Positions 55,182 through 64,000 of a stretch of 64,000 nt of DNA are shown here, piece by piece (the stretch's first letter is position 1; each line of letters begins with the position of its first letter). Location of the stretch: NCBI RefSeq assembly GCF_005233845.1, contig NZ_SZQL01000001.1:359304-423303 (forward strand), given 5' to 3'. The position numbers and the translations under genes were made by a program. This DNA is from Ilyomonas limi (GTDB lineage: Bacteria; Bacteroidota; Bacteroidia; Chitinophagales; Chitinophagaceae). The notes beneath the pieces were generated by a model. That model was given only the letters and a program-made list of their open reading frames with translations. It was not told the DNA's origin and did no database searches.

Positions 55182-58100
55182 TCATTCTTTTGTAGAAGGA
55201 TGTATTTTGCTGGCCTCATTAGGATTAAAACGCCGCCATACATTATATTGCTGGTATTTGCATGCTTTATAATGCTCCTTTGCTTCGCGTTCATAGTCTC
55301 TATTTAACGATTGCCATTGCTCAGGGGATAAACATTCAGTTTCGTTTGTCTTAATATTATACCTCGCACCTGTTAGTACCTGTACCTGCAGTTTAAATAA
55401 AGCTTTTGGGATATCTAAATCTCCGGGAATTCTTGAGAGCATTGCATTGGAATCGCGATTGGCTGTGAGGATGCTTGTTTGATCAGGACTGAAAACGACA
55501 CTGTTAACAGGCGACTTTTGCAGTAGCGCAATAATTTGATTTTTAGTTGTAATCTCCCATATACGAACACACGAGTCCCATCCTGCTGTAAGTATCCATT
55601 TACCATCGGGGCTAAATACTGCCTCCATTATATATTTGGAATGTCTCATTGAAGAACCGTTTTGCTCGCCGGTAGCAATGCTCCACATGCGGGCTGTATT
55701 ATCCCATCCCGCTGTAAGTGCCCACTTACCATCCGGGCTGAAGACTGCACTTTTAATAACATCCTCCTGCCTGAATGATTTTAATCTTTTGCCTGTTTTA
55801 CTACTCAATAAATATGCTGTTGAATCCGCACCGATGATAAGCAAGGATGCTCCATCCGGGCTTAACACTCCGCTTCGTACCTTATCTTTAAATTTAATAA
55901 TCCTCCCCGGCTTTGCCTGTATTGTCCAGAAGCGAATGGTTGAATCATCACCTGTGGTAAGAATGGTTTTTCCATCGGCATTAAATACGGCACTGCGTAC
56001 TATACCATTGTGCTTAAAATGATTTTGTAATTTACCGCTACTAATATTCCAAAGCCTCGCAGTTGAATCGCTGCCGCATGTAAGTACATATTTCCCATCA
56101 TTGCTAAATACACCTTTGTTTATTACACTGCCATTATTAAAGGAGTTTATTAATTGTGAATTCGCTATATTCCATACCCTGGCAAGTGAATCAGAGCCAC
56201 AGGTGAGTATAAACTTTCCATCATTACTAAAGCCGGCATTATTAACAATGCCTCGGGTTTGGAAAGTATTGATTGCATTGATTGTTGCTGCCTCCATATT
56301 CCAAAGACGTACTATTGTATCTTTTCCTCCGGTTAAAAGCCATTTACCATCTTTGCTGAAGTTCACACTATAAACAGCTCCGGCATGCTTTAAGATAAAA
56401 CTTTTTGAATTGGGGCTCTCTATATTCCAGATATGAACATATTTGTCACGGGTGCAGGTGGCTATCCATTTTCCATCCGGGCTAAAAGCGCCATTGGTAA
56501 CTTCTGATTCATGATAAAAGGAGTCAATCGGCATCCCTGTTGCAGCGTCCCAGATACGGGCAGTTGAATCATTACCGGTCGTTAATATCCGTTTTTCATC
56601 AGCACTAAAGACCGCACTGTTAACATAAGGGGTATTGTGCCTAAGGGAATAAACAGGTTTACCTGTTACAACATTCCAAAGGTGTGCAGTTGAATCACTG
56701 CCGGAAGTAAGTAACCGTTTATTATCCTGGCTAAGAACGGCGCTATAAACAGTAGCATCTTGCCTGAAGGTGTCAACCTGGTTTTCAGCAGCCACATTCC
56801 AAATGCGGGCGCAACTGTCTGCACAGGCAGTTACTACAAAATGCCCGTCTGCACTAAAACTGGCACCTGTAACAGCCTGCGGATGCTTAAAAGCTTTTAT
56901 TTGCAATCCATTTTTTACGTCCCACAAACGAGCAGTTGAATCATGACCCGCAGTTAATATTGAATTTTGATCCGGGCTAAAAACGGCACTAACAACAGGT
57001 AAGCTATCGCTTATAAACTCTTCAACTTTTTTGCCTGTTGTTTTATCAATTACAGATACCACACCATTTTGTACCGCTATTATAATTAACTTTCCATCTG
57101 GGCTGAAAACTGCGCTATTAATTATAGCGTTAACCGGAAACATATTTTTAAGACAAGCTGCCGGCAAAAAACTTTCTCCGTTAATCAGCAGGTCTTTAAT
57201 GATGTCATCGCGGCGGCTTGTTTCTTCGGCTTCTGCAATTAAATGCAAGGCATCAAAAAAATTATTTTTATCAGCCAGGTTTTGGCTACTTGTCCAATAG
57301 CTTAGCGCAAGCTGGTTAGTACTTGCAACATAATCGGAATATACTTTAATAGAAAATATACAAATCACCAGCACAACAGAAGTAATAGCACCGAAAAGCA
57401 ATATCTTATTTCTAAGATTTACTGATCTACTTTTTTTTAAATAATTAATGCAATCATTGCAGGACTCGCTATAGCGCCGCGCCCATTCGGGGCTTGGATT
57501 AAAAGTAGTGTACCAATGCCAGAATTGATGCAACTCATTTCCTGATAATAGATTCTTATTTTTCTCTTTATATAATTTTTCTGCCTCAACCAGCCGTAAA
57601 AAAATTCTGGCCGAGTCGGCTTCTGTATCTACCCAATCATTCAAACGCTGCCATTGCCTGATAAGGCTTTCATGAGAAATATCTATTAGCAGATCATCCC
57701 TGTCCTCAACTTTTGATGTAATCAGAAAAGATGTATTGCCTGTAAAACGGTTAATGATCTTCTGCAATACCTCTTTATTTGTTTTTGTAATAAGTACCAG
57801 TTCACTTAAAAGGGCGGGTCTTCGTATCTTACGGCCGTTCTGATCTATAGCAGTAAGCGCCTGAAACATTTTTTCGGTAACTTTCCGCTCCTCCGTTGTC
57901 ATTCCAAGCAATACTTCATCTGCATGAAGAGATAAAGCGTTTTCTATACGTCCAACATTGTAATAATCCATTACATCCAGCTCTCCGTTTTTATCAGTAT
58001 TCATTTCATAATTCCATGTACGCATAAGCACATGTTGTAATAACGGTAGTGCATCCTCTATCATTTGTGCATCGTTCAACAACGTTGTTGTTAATGCAGG

Positions 58101-58814
58101 ACTTATTTTTTGATTATATAATCTTACAGGACCTTCCACAACTATTTCCAATTGTATCCGGCTTAAGCGTGGCACTAAGTATAAGCCTTTGTTTATTGCT
58201 TCGGGCAAGCCATAAAACTGTGCGCAATCTCCAATAAAATCTGAACGCATAGTTATAGTAATGTAAAAGCTTATAATTTTTTGATGTGAAAGATGAAGTA
58301 ATACGTTCACGAAATCGGCAGCTTCATCTCTTTTTGCAATTTCACTTGTATTTAAAGCAATGCGAAACAATTCTTCAAACTGATCAACCAACAAAAAGTA
58401 ATTGGCTTTACCTAACTTTTGAGGGCTCCAAATGTCAGGTATCGCTTCAAATCCTTGTTCCAGTATTCTTTTTTTTAAATCAGCCGCCGTAAATCCATTA
58501 TTACTTTCATTAAACAGGCTCAGTAGGGCTTCTGCCAAATTTAGCAAAGCATCCTTCCCTGGCTTCATAGTTACGATTACCCAGCTACTCTGGTTCTTTA
58601 CCAGGTAACCAGCTTTAAGGCGGGGAATTAAGCCTGCTTTTACAAGCGATGATTTTCCACTTCCTGAGCTGCCTATTACTGCTAAGAACCGGAACAGATG
58701 GAGCTTTTGCAAGAGTTCTATCGTTTGATCCTGCCGCCCGAAAAACAATATACTTTCGTGGCTTTCATAAGAGCGAAGGCCAACAAAAGGATTGCTTTCG
58801 GGACTCAGAGCCAT
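55182..58814 (-). CDS. STAND-type NTPase with transmembrane helix and 14 WD40 repeats
   Basis: The 1210-residue protein opens with NPFVGLRSYESHESILFFGR, the start of the nSTAND1 NTPase. Walker A is GSSGSGKSS (48-56) and Walker B is YFLLVDQFEE (139-148), followed by a winged-helix/helical part with ISHESLIRQW (380-387). One membrane helix (ILLFGAITSVVLVICIFSI, ~471-489) follows, then 14 WD40 repeats (~564-1140; for example FSPDGKWILTAGWDS), enough for two seven-bladed propellers. STAND proteins act as sensors that oligomerise on ligand binding. It lies 10 bases downstream of the TIR gene and is almost certainly co-transcribed; an immune or signalling role is inferred. Confidence 0.93.
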   Translation of the reverse strand: MALSPESNPFVGLRSYESHESILFFGRQDQTIELLQKLHLFRFLAVIGSSGSGKSSLVKAGLIPRLKAGYLVKNQSSWVIVTMKPGKDALLNLAEALLSLFNESNNGFTAADLKKRILEQGFEAIPDIWSPQKLGKANYFLLVDQFEELFRIALNTSEIAKRDEAADFVNVLLHLSHQKIISFYITITMRSDFIGDCAQFYGLPEAINKGLYLVPRLSRIQLEIVVEGPVRLYNQKISPALTTTLLNDAQMIEDALPLLQHVLMRTWNYEMNTDKNGELDVMDYYNVGRIENALSLHADEVLLGMTTEERKVTEKMFQALTAIDQNGRKIRRPALLSELVLITKTNKEVLQKIINRFTGNTSFLITSKVEDRDDLLIDISHESLIRQWQRLNDWVDTEADSARIFLRLVEAEKLYKEKNKNLLSGNELHQFWHWYTTFNPSPEWARRYSESCNDCINYLKKSRSVNLRNKILLFGAITSVVLVICIFSIKVYSDYVASTNQLALSYWTSSQNLADKNNFFDALHLIAEAEETSRRDDIIKDLLINGESFLPAACLKNMFPVNAIINSAVFSPDGKLIIIAVQNGVVSVIDKTTGKKVEEFISDSLPVVSAVFSPDQNSILTAGHDSTARLWDVKNGLQIKAFKHPQAVTGASFSADGHFVVTACADSCARIWNVAAENQVDTFRQDATVYSAVLSQDNKRLLTSGSDSTAHLWNVVTGKPVYSLRHNTPYVNSAVFSADEKRILTTGNDSTARIWDAATGMPIDSFYHESEVTNGAFSPDGKWIATCTRDKYVHIWNIESPNSKSFILKHAGAVYSVNFSKDGKWLLTGGKDTIVRLWNMEAATINAINTFQTRGIVNNAGFSNDGKFILTCGSDSLARVWNIANSQLINSFNNGSVINKGVFSNDGKYVLTCGSDSTARLWNISSGKLQNHFKHNGIVRSAVFNADGKTILTTGDDSTIRFWTIQAKPGRIIKFKDKVRSGVLSPDGASLLIIGADSTAYLLSSKTGKRLKSFRQEDVIKSAVFSPDGKWALTAGWDNTARMWSIATGEQNGSSMRHSKYIMEAVFSPDGKWILTAGWDSCVRIWEITTKNQIIALLQKSPVNSVVFSPDQTSILTANRDSNAMLSRIPGDLDIPKALFKLQVQVLTGARYNIKTNETECLSPEQWQSLNRDYEREAKEHYKACKYQQYNVWRRFNPNEASKIHPSTKE

Positions 58815-58824
58815 ACTTTTGTTT

Positions 58825-60291
58825 TTATGATTTTAAAAATTGTTGCAATGAGTCGCTATTATCAACTATCTTGATTGGAACATACCAGTTCTCAAACGAG
58901 GATAGATCGCCCGCATCTTTGTGTGTGGGTAGCATATAAATGCAAAAACCCTTTTCAGGATATTTGTTGGAAACAATGAACTGCAAGGCTGACTTTATCC
59001 TTTCCGCTACCCAATGGTAAGATACCTTTCCATAAAAAAATACCAGTTTACTCACCTGCGATATCCGGTCTTCAAGAATGATTATATTTTTTTTCGGATC
59101 ATCTTCTTCGGGGTTTATATATGGCTGGATACCTTTTTCAATAAGCTGCTTGCTTATTTCCAGTGCATACAACTGATCATCATAATGCGTATCGAGCAAA
59201 ACAGTGATTCTTTCTTTTGAAGGCTTTATTTCTGCTGTTTGTAAAGTAGATGAAATATCTATTATTTGCTTTGTAAGTTCAGATCTGATGCCATGTATTA
59301 ATCTAATGCTTTTATCGGATGGTTTTTCTGTTTCCAGATCTTGTAAGAAATGCTTATAGTCCTCTTCTTCCACATCATCAAGTTTCAGTTCTAATGGCGT
59401 CCATATTAATTGAGGTTGCGGACACTCCAAACTTAATACTGTCTGCTTTTGCGGGTACCATATACTTTCTTTGCCTTCTATTTCTCTTCCGGGATACTGA
59501 TCGAGCAAATGCACTGACAGTTGTGCCTGCTTTAATTTTTCCTTTACACAGCTTTCGTGCTCTAATTCTTCGTAAGGAGGAGGAACATCGGAAACAACAT
59601 CAAAGTCCAGCGCTTTTAATTCTGCAACTGTTTTCTTTTTTAGCTGCCGAAGAGTGTCTGATACATCACCAAAAAAAATACTGAATTTATTTTTATAAGC
59701 GACAGGTTGTTCTTTAGTCTTAAATTCATCAATCAGTTTTATAATGGCATCTCTTAATCCCTTCAGGCAGTTTCTAAATTCTGGGCTGGTTACATCATAT
59801 GGGTCTCCATAATTATCTGCTTCCTTTGCATCATTAAATTTGAAGCCGGTAGTGCCAATTAGCTCCTTAGGCCATTTGGTGTAAGGAATATTATTTAATA
59901 AGACATTTATAATACGACTCCTGTCGTTCAAGTACAGTCCATCAGGCTCTATCATTGCCTTGCCATAAAACGTTTGCAGTTCTTTTTGGCAATACTGAGA
60001 TTTCAGATAAGCCGGAGAGGTAAGACATATTATGATTGCCGATTGACGGATGGATTTATCTATATAGGAGTTAAATTCCATGCTTCCATCCAGCTTTTTA
60101 TCGTCCCACCATATCTTGATAGCACCGGCTTCCCCAATTCTTCTTGTAAGAAGAAGATTTAATTCATTGTAAAACTCTTCTATCCAGCCATACTTTTCAT
60201 GAAATAAAGCTTGGTTATCAATGTGTGCATAACTTATAAATATGTCATAGGCATAACCATCTATGTAAGCCTTCTCGTCTGTAGAAGTCAT
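58825..60291 (-). CDS. Multi-domain TIR protein
   Basis: The 488-residue protein begins with a TIR domain (~14-145): YDIFISYAHID, IKIWWDDKKLDGS, SAIIICLTSPAYLKSQYCQKEL. Glu104 in the C-x-x-E arrangement matches the catalytic glutamate of NAD-cleaving TIR domains. A second Rossmann-like part (~201-265: KFSIFFGDVSDTLRQLKKK, AELKALDFDVV, QLSVHLLD) and a third TIR-like part (~360-440: RITVLLDTHYDDQLYALEIS, VSKLVFFYGKVSYHWVAERI) follow. There is no signal peptide. The STAND-WD40 gene follows after 10 bases. Its likely role is as effector of a two-gene immune or signalling system; NAD cleavage is not shown by sequence alone. Confidence 0.88.
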   Translation of the reverse strand: MTSTDEKAYIDGYAYDIFISYAHIDNQALFHEKYGWIEEFYNELNLLLTRRIGEAGAIKIWWDDKKLDGSMEFNSYIDKSIRQSAIIICLTSPAYLKSQYCQKELQTFYGKAMIEPDGLYLNDRSRIINVLLNNIPYTKWPKELIGTTGFKFNDAKEADNYGDPYDVTSPEFRNCLKGLRDAIIKLIDEFKTKEQPVAYKNKFSIFFGDVSDTLRQLKKKTVAELKALDFDVVSDVPPPYEELEHESCVKEKLKQAQLSVHLLDQYPGREIEGKESIWYPQKQTVLSLECPQPQLIWTPLELKLDDVEEEDYKHFLQDLETEKPSDKSIRLIHGIRSELTKQIIDISSTLQTAEIKPSKERITVLLDTHYDDQLYALEISKQLIEKGIQPYINPEEDDPKKNIIILEDRISQVSKLVFFYGKVSYHWVAERIKSALQFIVSNKYPEKGFCIYMLPTHKDAGDLSSFENWYVPIKIVDNSDSLQQFLKS

Positions 60292-60352
60292 CCTGTATTT
60301 TTTAATCTTTATATGCAGAACTTAGCTGAAATTACAAACCTTTTTAAACTTC

Positions 60353-60366
60353 ACAAACCGGTTTGT
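60353..60366. promoter_or_regulatory. Perfect 14-bp palindrome upstream of the TIR gene
   Basis: ACAAACCGGTTTGT is fully palindromic and lies 62 bases before the TIR start. A second half-site ACAAACC occurs at 60334-60340. It could be a repressor operator or part of the promoter. No regulator gene is adjacent. Confidence 0.45.
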
Positions 60367-60397
60367 TACCTGTACTTCGAAAGATTATGTAACTATG

Positions 60398-62425
60398 CTA
60401 CTCTACCTTCAAAACAATAAATGGATTGTTGGAATTTGAACCCTTTTTTTTGAAATTATTATAAACGTCTCTAAGATCCACATCTTGAGGGTTTGTTAAT
60501 TTGCCATTAAGCGCATTGCGCGCCCAAAATTTGAATTTTGCATTTCCAGGCAATAAGCACTGTATGGTTGAGGCTAAATCGCTACTGGAGTGAGAGCCTA
60601 TTTCAGGATTTTTATGGTTGTACAGCTCAGACAGAATGTAAGAAATCCTGTAAGTTTCCATTAAATCAGGCGTATTTGTAACCGGTTTGTAAGGCTGCTC
60701 TTTTGAAGAGCGCCATAAAGAAACACCGAAAGTAACCAACTGACCGCCCCCCTGAAAAAAGTTTTCCTTTTCAGCAACCTGCTGATAAATAGTATTATTA
60801 TCCCGGTAAATGTATCCTGCATTATGGAACAAGGAATGCGTTGTTCGCTCATTACTTACCTGTAAATTGTTTTCTAAAGGAAAGTGATTTAAGAATGAAT
60901 TGTCAGACGGGGACTCTACACTTAAATCTTTAACTATAGAAACAAGTGATTGCAGTTTATTTATTTCAGCAGTATTCAACGTTCTTGAATAATTACGCGC
61001 ATCATACAACAGTTCAGATAATACTTCATTGATATAGCCTAATAAGGTACCACTATAAGCATTAGTTTGCCCTTTAAGAGTGTTAAGGTAATTGATAAGT
61101 TCATTTATTGGTTCAACCGCATTTGCAGGCAATTGCTGTGTCAAACCCGTAAGCTCATTAAGGTACTGGTTGAATTTTATAAATTGCGCACTGTCCGGCT
61201 CAAGATCCCTGCGATGCTCGATATTAAACTTCTCCATTTCAGCCGCTGAAGTTGTCGGAAAATCAGGGAATTTGGCTATATAACCCAGTTTTACGGCCTT
61301 CTGGTTTGCAAGTTCAGGATTCATAGAGAGAAATAGTTCTATTGCATCTAAATTGTAGGCAACGCCTTTTTCCATTAAAGCAAAGGCAATGTATTCCTCA
61401 ATAGGAACAAGCGTGTCTTTACCAGCCGAAAGCATATCATCCCAAAAATCTGTTTTCCTTTCTTCAAAAGAGGGAATGTAAAAAGTGTCAGGTGGTGGTA
61501 TATCATATGCCCCTGCAATAAAGTTACTGCTTCCGCCATACTGAAATGCTTCAACACGGCTGTAACCGTTATTTTCAATAGTACCTTGCAGGTTGCCTAT
61601 TGCTGTTGCTGCTACCTGCATGATGTATTTTTTTCCAAACTCCAAAACATGCTGATACAAATTGGTATCAAGTGAAAAGATACTGGAAGTTAAACCCGTT
61701 TTACGAAAAACATAAGGATTATTAAGTGCATCTGTTATTGTTTGTCCGTCTAATATCTCTCTTAGTTCAAAATTATAATTGAACATACCTGCCTGCAATC
61801 CGCACGAGGACTGTGGCGGCAACCACGAGAATATAACCGGTGAAGTGGGCTGTACAATGGTGATGGACGGATTTGCAACCAGATTATTTACTGGTTGCGT
61901 GAACTGGGGTGCTGTTACGCTGCATATATAAAAAAAAGCACAGCTAAGATTGGATACAGTCCGTCCATCATCGGATTTCGCGAAAAAACAAATTTTATAA
62001 TAGCCTTCCGGCAGCTTATAATTCGGCCCTTCCTGAAGATCGGCCAAGCTGTTAATCTTACCTGTAAAATTTAAATTACCATCATTGAAGTTTGCAAATG
62101 CTTCTTCCAGTAAATTAACGTCTAAAAATTTAGTCACACCAGTTACAAGATTCACACCAGGCAGGATTTGAGCTGCGCTATCCAATTCAATTTTGAAAGG
62201 ATCAGGCAATAATCGCTCTAAACTTCCGTAGAGAAATACATGAATAGTCTCAGTAGATGTAATAGCTACATGAATGCCACTGCTAGTGGTACTCAATGCC
62301 TGGTTGATATAAGGATTTACTGGTGGTACTGCTGCTGTGCTTATAACAACCTGGGCAATGCACAGCCGGCACACCACTATACTTAATATAAACGTTAAAG
62401 CTATTGTTTTATTAACAGATTGCAT
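60398..62425 (-). CDS. Large secreted TANFOR-like surface protein
   Basis: The 675-residue protein has a signal peptide (ALTFILSIVVCRLCIAQ). Its N-terminal half has NPYINQALSTT, LPEGYYKICFFAKSDDGR, LSCAFFYICSVTAPQFTQPVN and PVIFSWLPPQSSCG. This order resembles TANFOR-domain proteins of Bacteroidota, an assignment made from memory of the pattern. The middle is alpha-helical (FNQYLNELTGLTQQLPAN). There is no T9SS sorting domain. It begins 14 bases after the outer-membrane barrel gene upstream, so the pair is an operon. Function unknown. Confidence 0.75.
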   Translation of the reverse strand: MQSVNKTIALTFILSIVVCRLCIAQVVISTAAVPPVNPYINQALSTTSSGIHVAITSTETIHVFLYGSLERLLPDPFKIELDSAAQILPGVNLVTGVTKFLDVNLLEEAFANFNDGNLNFTGKINSLADLQEGPNYKLPEGYYKICFFAKSDDGRTVSNLSCAFFYICSVTAPQFTQPVNNLVANPSITIVQPTSPVIFSWLPPQSSCGLQAGMFNYNFELREILDGQTITDALNNPYVFRKTGLTSSIFSLDTNLYQHVLEFGKKYIMQVAATAIGNLQGTIENNGYSRVEAFQYGGSSNFIAGAYDIPPPDTFYIPSFEERKTDFWDDMLSAGKDTLVPIEEYIAFALMEKGVAYNLDAIELFLSMNPELANQKAVKLGYIAKFPDFPTTSAAEMEKFNIEHRRDLEPDSAQFIKFNQYLNELTGLTQQLPANAVEPINELINYLNTLKGQTNAYSGTLLGYINEVLSELLYDARNYSRTLNTAEINKLQSLVSIVKDLSVESPSDNSFLNHFPLENNLQVSNERTTHSLFHNAGYIYRDNNTIYQQVAEKENFFQGGGQLVTFGVSLWRSSKEQPYKPVTNTPDLMETYRISYILSELYNHKNPEIGSHSSSDLASTIQCLLPGNAKFKFWARNALNGKLTNPQDVDLRDVYNNFKKKGSNSNNPFIVLKVE

Positions 62426-62439
62426 GTTTGGCGTGTTTA

Positions 62440-64000
62440 TTATAACCTGTAAGCGTATGAGATACTTCCTGTAAAACTTTTAAAGGCTGCGGCATAATGA
62501 AAAACTTTATTGATTTCATCATTAATTAGTTTAGGCGGGGTATATAAGTAATTAAAGAACAAGTTAAAGGAGTGACGTTTTGCAGTATAACCTGTGTTTA
62601 AGGAATATGTAAAATTACTGCTATTGCTTTTAGTACCAGCAGCTAAAATAAAGCTGCTATAATAATAACCTACGTTTCCCTGCAGGCTCAAATTCTTCTC
62701 TTTTAACAGCGATATTACCGATCCAACATTCGCACCATAAGACCTGTAATTGGTGCTTTCTTGCTTATAACGGTTATATAATCCGTTTACAGAAAAACTA
62801 TACGATTTTTTTATAAAGCCTAGCGAATACCCAATAGAAGCAGACAAGTTATTACTGTTTGTTTGTGGCGCCAGGAGAACATTTTTATTGTTTACAGATG
62901 AAAGATTAAGATTTCCACTTATAAAATGAAGCTTACTTTCTTTAGTTAAATTGTACGAAGCGGTAGCACTAAACTGCGAAATACTTTGTTGTACAAGTGC
63001 AGAATCACTTAAAGTAGTATTAACATTAACTTTTTGGTTCTGGTTATATCCAAAATAATTCAGATTTAGGTTCAGATGTTTGCTCAATATGGCATTAACG
63101 CCAATGTTACTTACCCATGTTTTTAGTTCGGTGTTTGATTTCTTATCAAGATTGTTATGCTGCTGCGAAATACCGCTATTGATATTCAACCTTCCTTTTG
63201 CTACCGAAAAATTGTTTGTTAGCGAGAAAAGCTCAATATCATTAATCAAATATGGCGTTCCCAATGAGTTGAAATTAGGCTGCACTCTTCTGTAATTAAA
63301 GCTGGCATTGAAGTACCGGGAGTAAAAAGATAACGTGGACTGACCAGCAAAACTGGCAAGGCTGCTGATATTTACAGTCATGAAGTTGCTTACAAAGTTT
63401 ACCAGCTTCTTATAATTAGTAGTATCAGACGTTATCGAGTCTGCAGATAAATTAGGTGTCCATCCGCTGGCAGCTATGTCTCCGGTAAATATTAATTTTT
63501 TGAAAAAAGTTAATTTGAAAGAGGAGCCTAAAACAGTATTTTCTTGCGGATCTACTATAGTATCATTATTTGTAAAAGAAACAGAACTACTATCATCTTT
63601 TGCATGAAAATAAATAAGATCAATAAAATTTGAAGCACTGCCAATGCCGATTTTAGCGCCATAAGCAATGCGTGAATATCTGGGAATGTTTTTCTGCACC
63701 GAATCTATACTAATTGCTTTACTTAATCTGCCATAAAAGGCAGCTAAGCGAAATGATTTTGGGTTCAATTCAATACCTGCTCCGGTAAAACTTTGCCCGT
63801 CGTAGATAAGTGGCGAAAAACGTATATAACGTGTTCCTAAATGCAACTTTGCCCACTTATAAGTGGGGCTTATTCCCATTTGTATATAAGTGGGCTTGCT
63901 GTTCCTGCTATAATCATTTATTACAAAAGAAAATGGAAAAGAAAACTTATTGATTTTCGGCGCAAAGCTGCCGTAAATATTCCACGCATAATGAGGTCTG
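62440..64000 (-). CDS. Outer-membrane barrel protein, 5' end outside window
   Basis: The frame continues without a stop past the internal ATG at 63879 to the window edge (upstream residues HYAWNIYGSFAPKINKF, then SFVINDYSR and TYIQMGISPTYKWA), so the true start lies beyond 64000. At least 519 residues are alternating polar/hydrophobic beta strands, such as SYSFSVNGLYNRYKQES, VGYYYSSFILAAGTKS and a terminal SISYAYRL. This indicates a large outer-membrane barrel, of the kind found next to TANFOR-like proteins. It is probably the partner or anchor for the downstream surface protein. Confidence 0.85.
   Translation of the reverse strand, partial: RPHYAWNIYGSFAPKINKFSFPFSFVINDYSRNSKPTYIQMGISPTYKWAKLHLGTRYIRFSPLIYDGQSFTGAGIELNPKSFRLAAFYGRLSKAISIDSVQKNIPRYSRIAYGAKIGIGSASNFIDLIYFHAKDDSSSVSFTNNDTIVDPQENTVLGSSFKLTFFKKLIFTGDIAASGWTPNLSADSITSDTTNYKKLVNFVSNFMTVNISSLASFAGQSTLSFYSRYFNASFNYRRVQPNFNSLGTPYLINDIELFSLTNNFSVAKGRLNINSGISQQHNNLDKKSNTELKTWVSNIGVNAILSKHLNLNLNYFGYNQNQKVNVNTTLSDSALVQQSISQFSATASYNLTKESKLHFISGNLNLSSVNNKNVLLAPQTNSNNLSASIGYSLGFIKKSYSFSVNGLYNRYKQESTNYRSYGANVGSVISLLKEKNLSLQGNVGYYYSSFILAAGTKSNSSNFTYSLNTGYTAKRHSFNLFFNYLYTPPKLINDEINKVFHYAAAFKSFTGSISYAYRL

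Noticed and set aside
1-64000. CRISPR array, complete insertion sequence or prophage
   Set aside because: No regularly spaced direct repeats, no intact transposase and no phage structural genes were seen; only an integrase fragment at 48486.

Overview
The window looks like chromosome of a Bacteroidota bacterium, most likely of the family Chitinophagaceae or a close relative. The evidence is a SusC/SusD pair with an ECF sigma factor and a FecR anti-sigma factor, a fused CcoN-CcoO cbb3 oxidase subunit, T9SS and TANFOR-like surface proteins, many secreted lipoproteins, promoter -7 elements of the TAnnTTTG type, and weak ribosome binding sites. No taxonomic marker gene is present, so the family assignment is inference.

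Layout. Positions 1-13 kb hold a tandem pair of secreted propeller-like proteins, then a run of mostly unlinked secreted or catabolic genes: amidohydrolase, FAD oxidoreductase, DUF1080 protein, alpha/beta hydrolase, GH16 glucanase, MFS transporter and a luciferase-like monooxygenase. A sugar/alditol FAD oxidase follows at 13-14.4 kb. Positions 14.8-27.2 kb form a nutrient-uptake locus: ECF sigma, antisense phosphocholine-type phospholipase C, FecR, SusC, SusD, an endonuclease/exonuclease/phosphatase-fold enzyme and an NPP-type phosphodiesterase. All three enzymes cleave phosphoesters, which suggests a locus for phospholipid or organophosphate use. Positions 27.3-30.5 kb hold an NlpC/P60 lipoprotein, an NHL-propeller lipoprotein gene broken by one in-frame stop, and mscL.

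Positions 30.9-40.5 kb are a complete cbb3 high-affinity oxidase cluster (ccoI, ccoS, ccoNO, ccoQ, ccoP, ccoG, ccoH and a SafE/DsbD-like membrane protein). A flavin-type stress protein, a tandem UspA protein and a baeRF protein follow to 43.5 kb. Four promoters here (ccoI, ccoS, the pyridoxamine-oxidase-like gene, the baeRF gene) share a TGAC-N4-ATCA dyad placed exactly 51.5 bases upstream of a -7-like element. This looks like an FNR-type low-oxygen regulon. Positions 43.8-48 kb hold small secreted proteins, a VKOR-like protein, a beta-lactamase-fold serine hydrolase, pyrE and an HMA-domain protein.

At 48.1 kb a tRNA-Pro(CGG) is followed by its terminator and a decayed integrase N-terminus, which marks the likely edge of an old integrated element. 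Beyond it, 48.8-64 kb is accessory in character and all on the minus strand: a lipoprotein, a 1573-residue IPT/FG-GAP T9SS protein with internal duplications, a STAND NTPase with two seven-bladed WD40 propellers, a multi-domain TIR protein next to it (candidate two-gene immune system), and a TANFOR-like surface protein with an outer-membrane barrel partner that runs off the window end.
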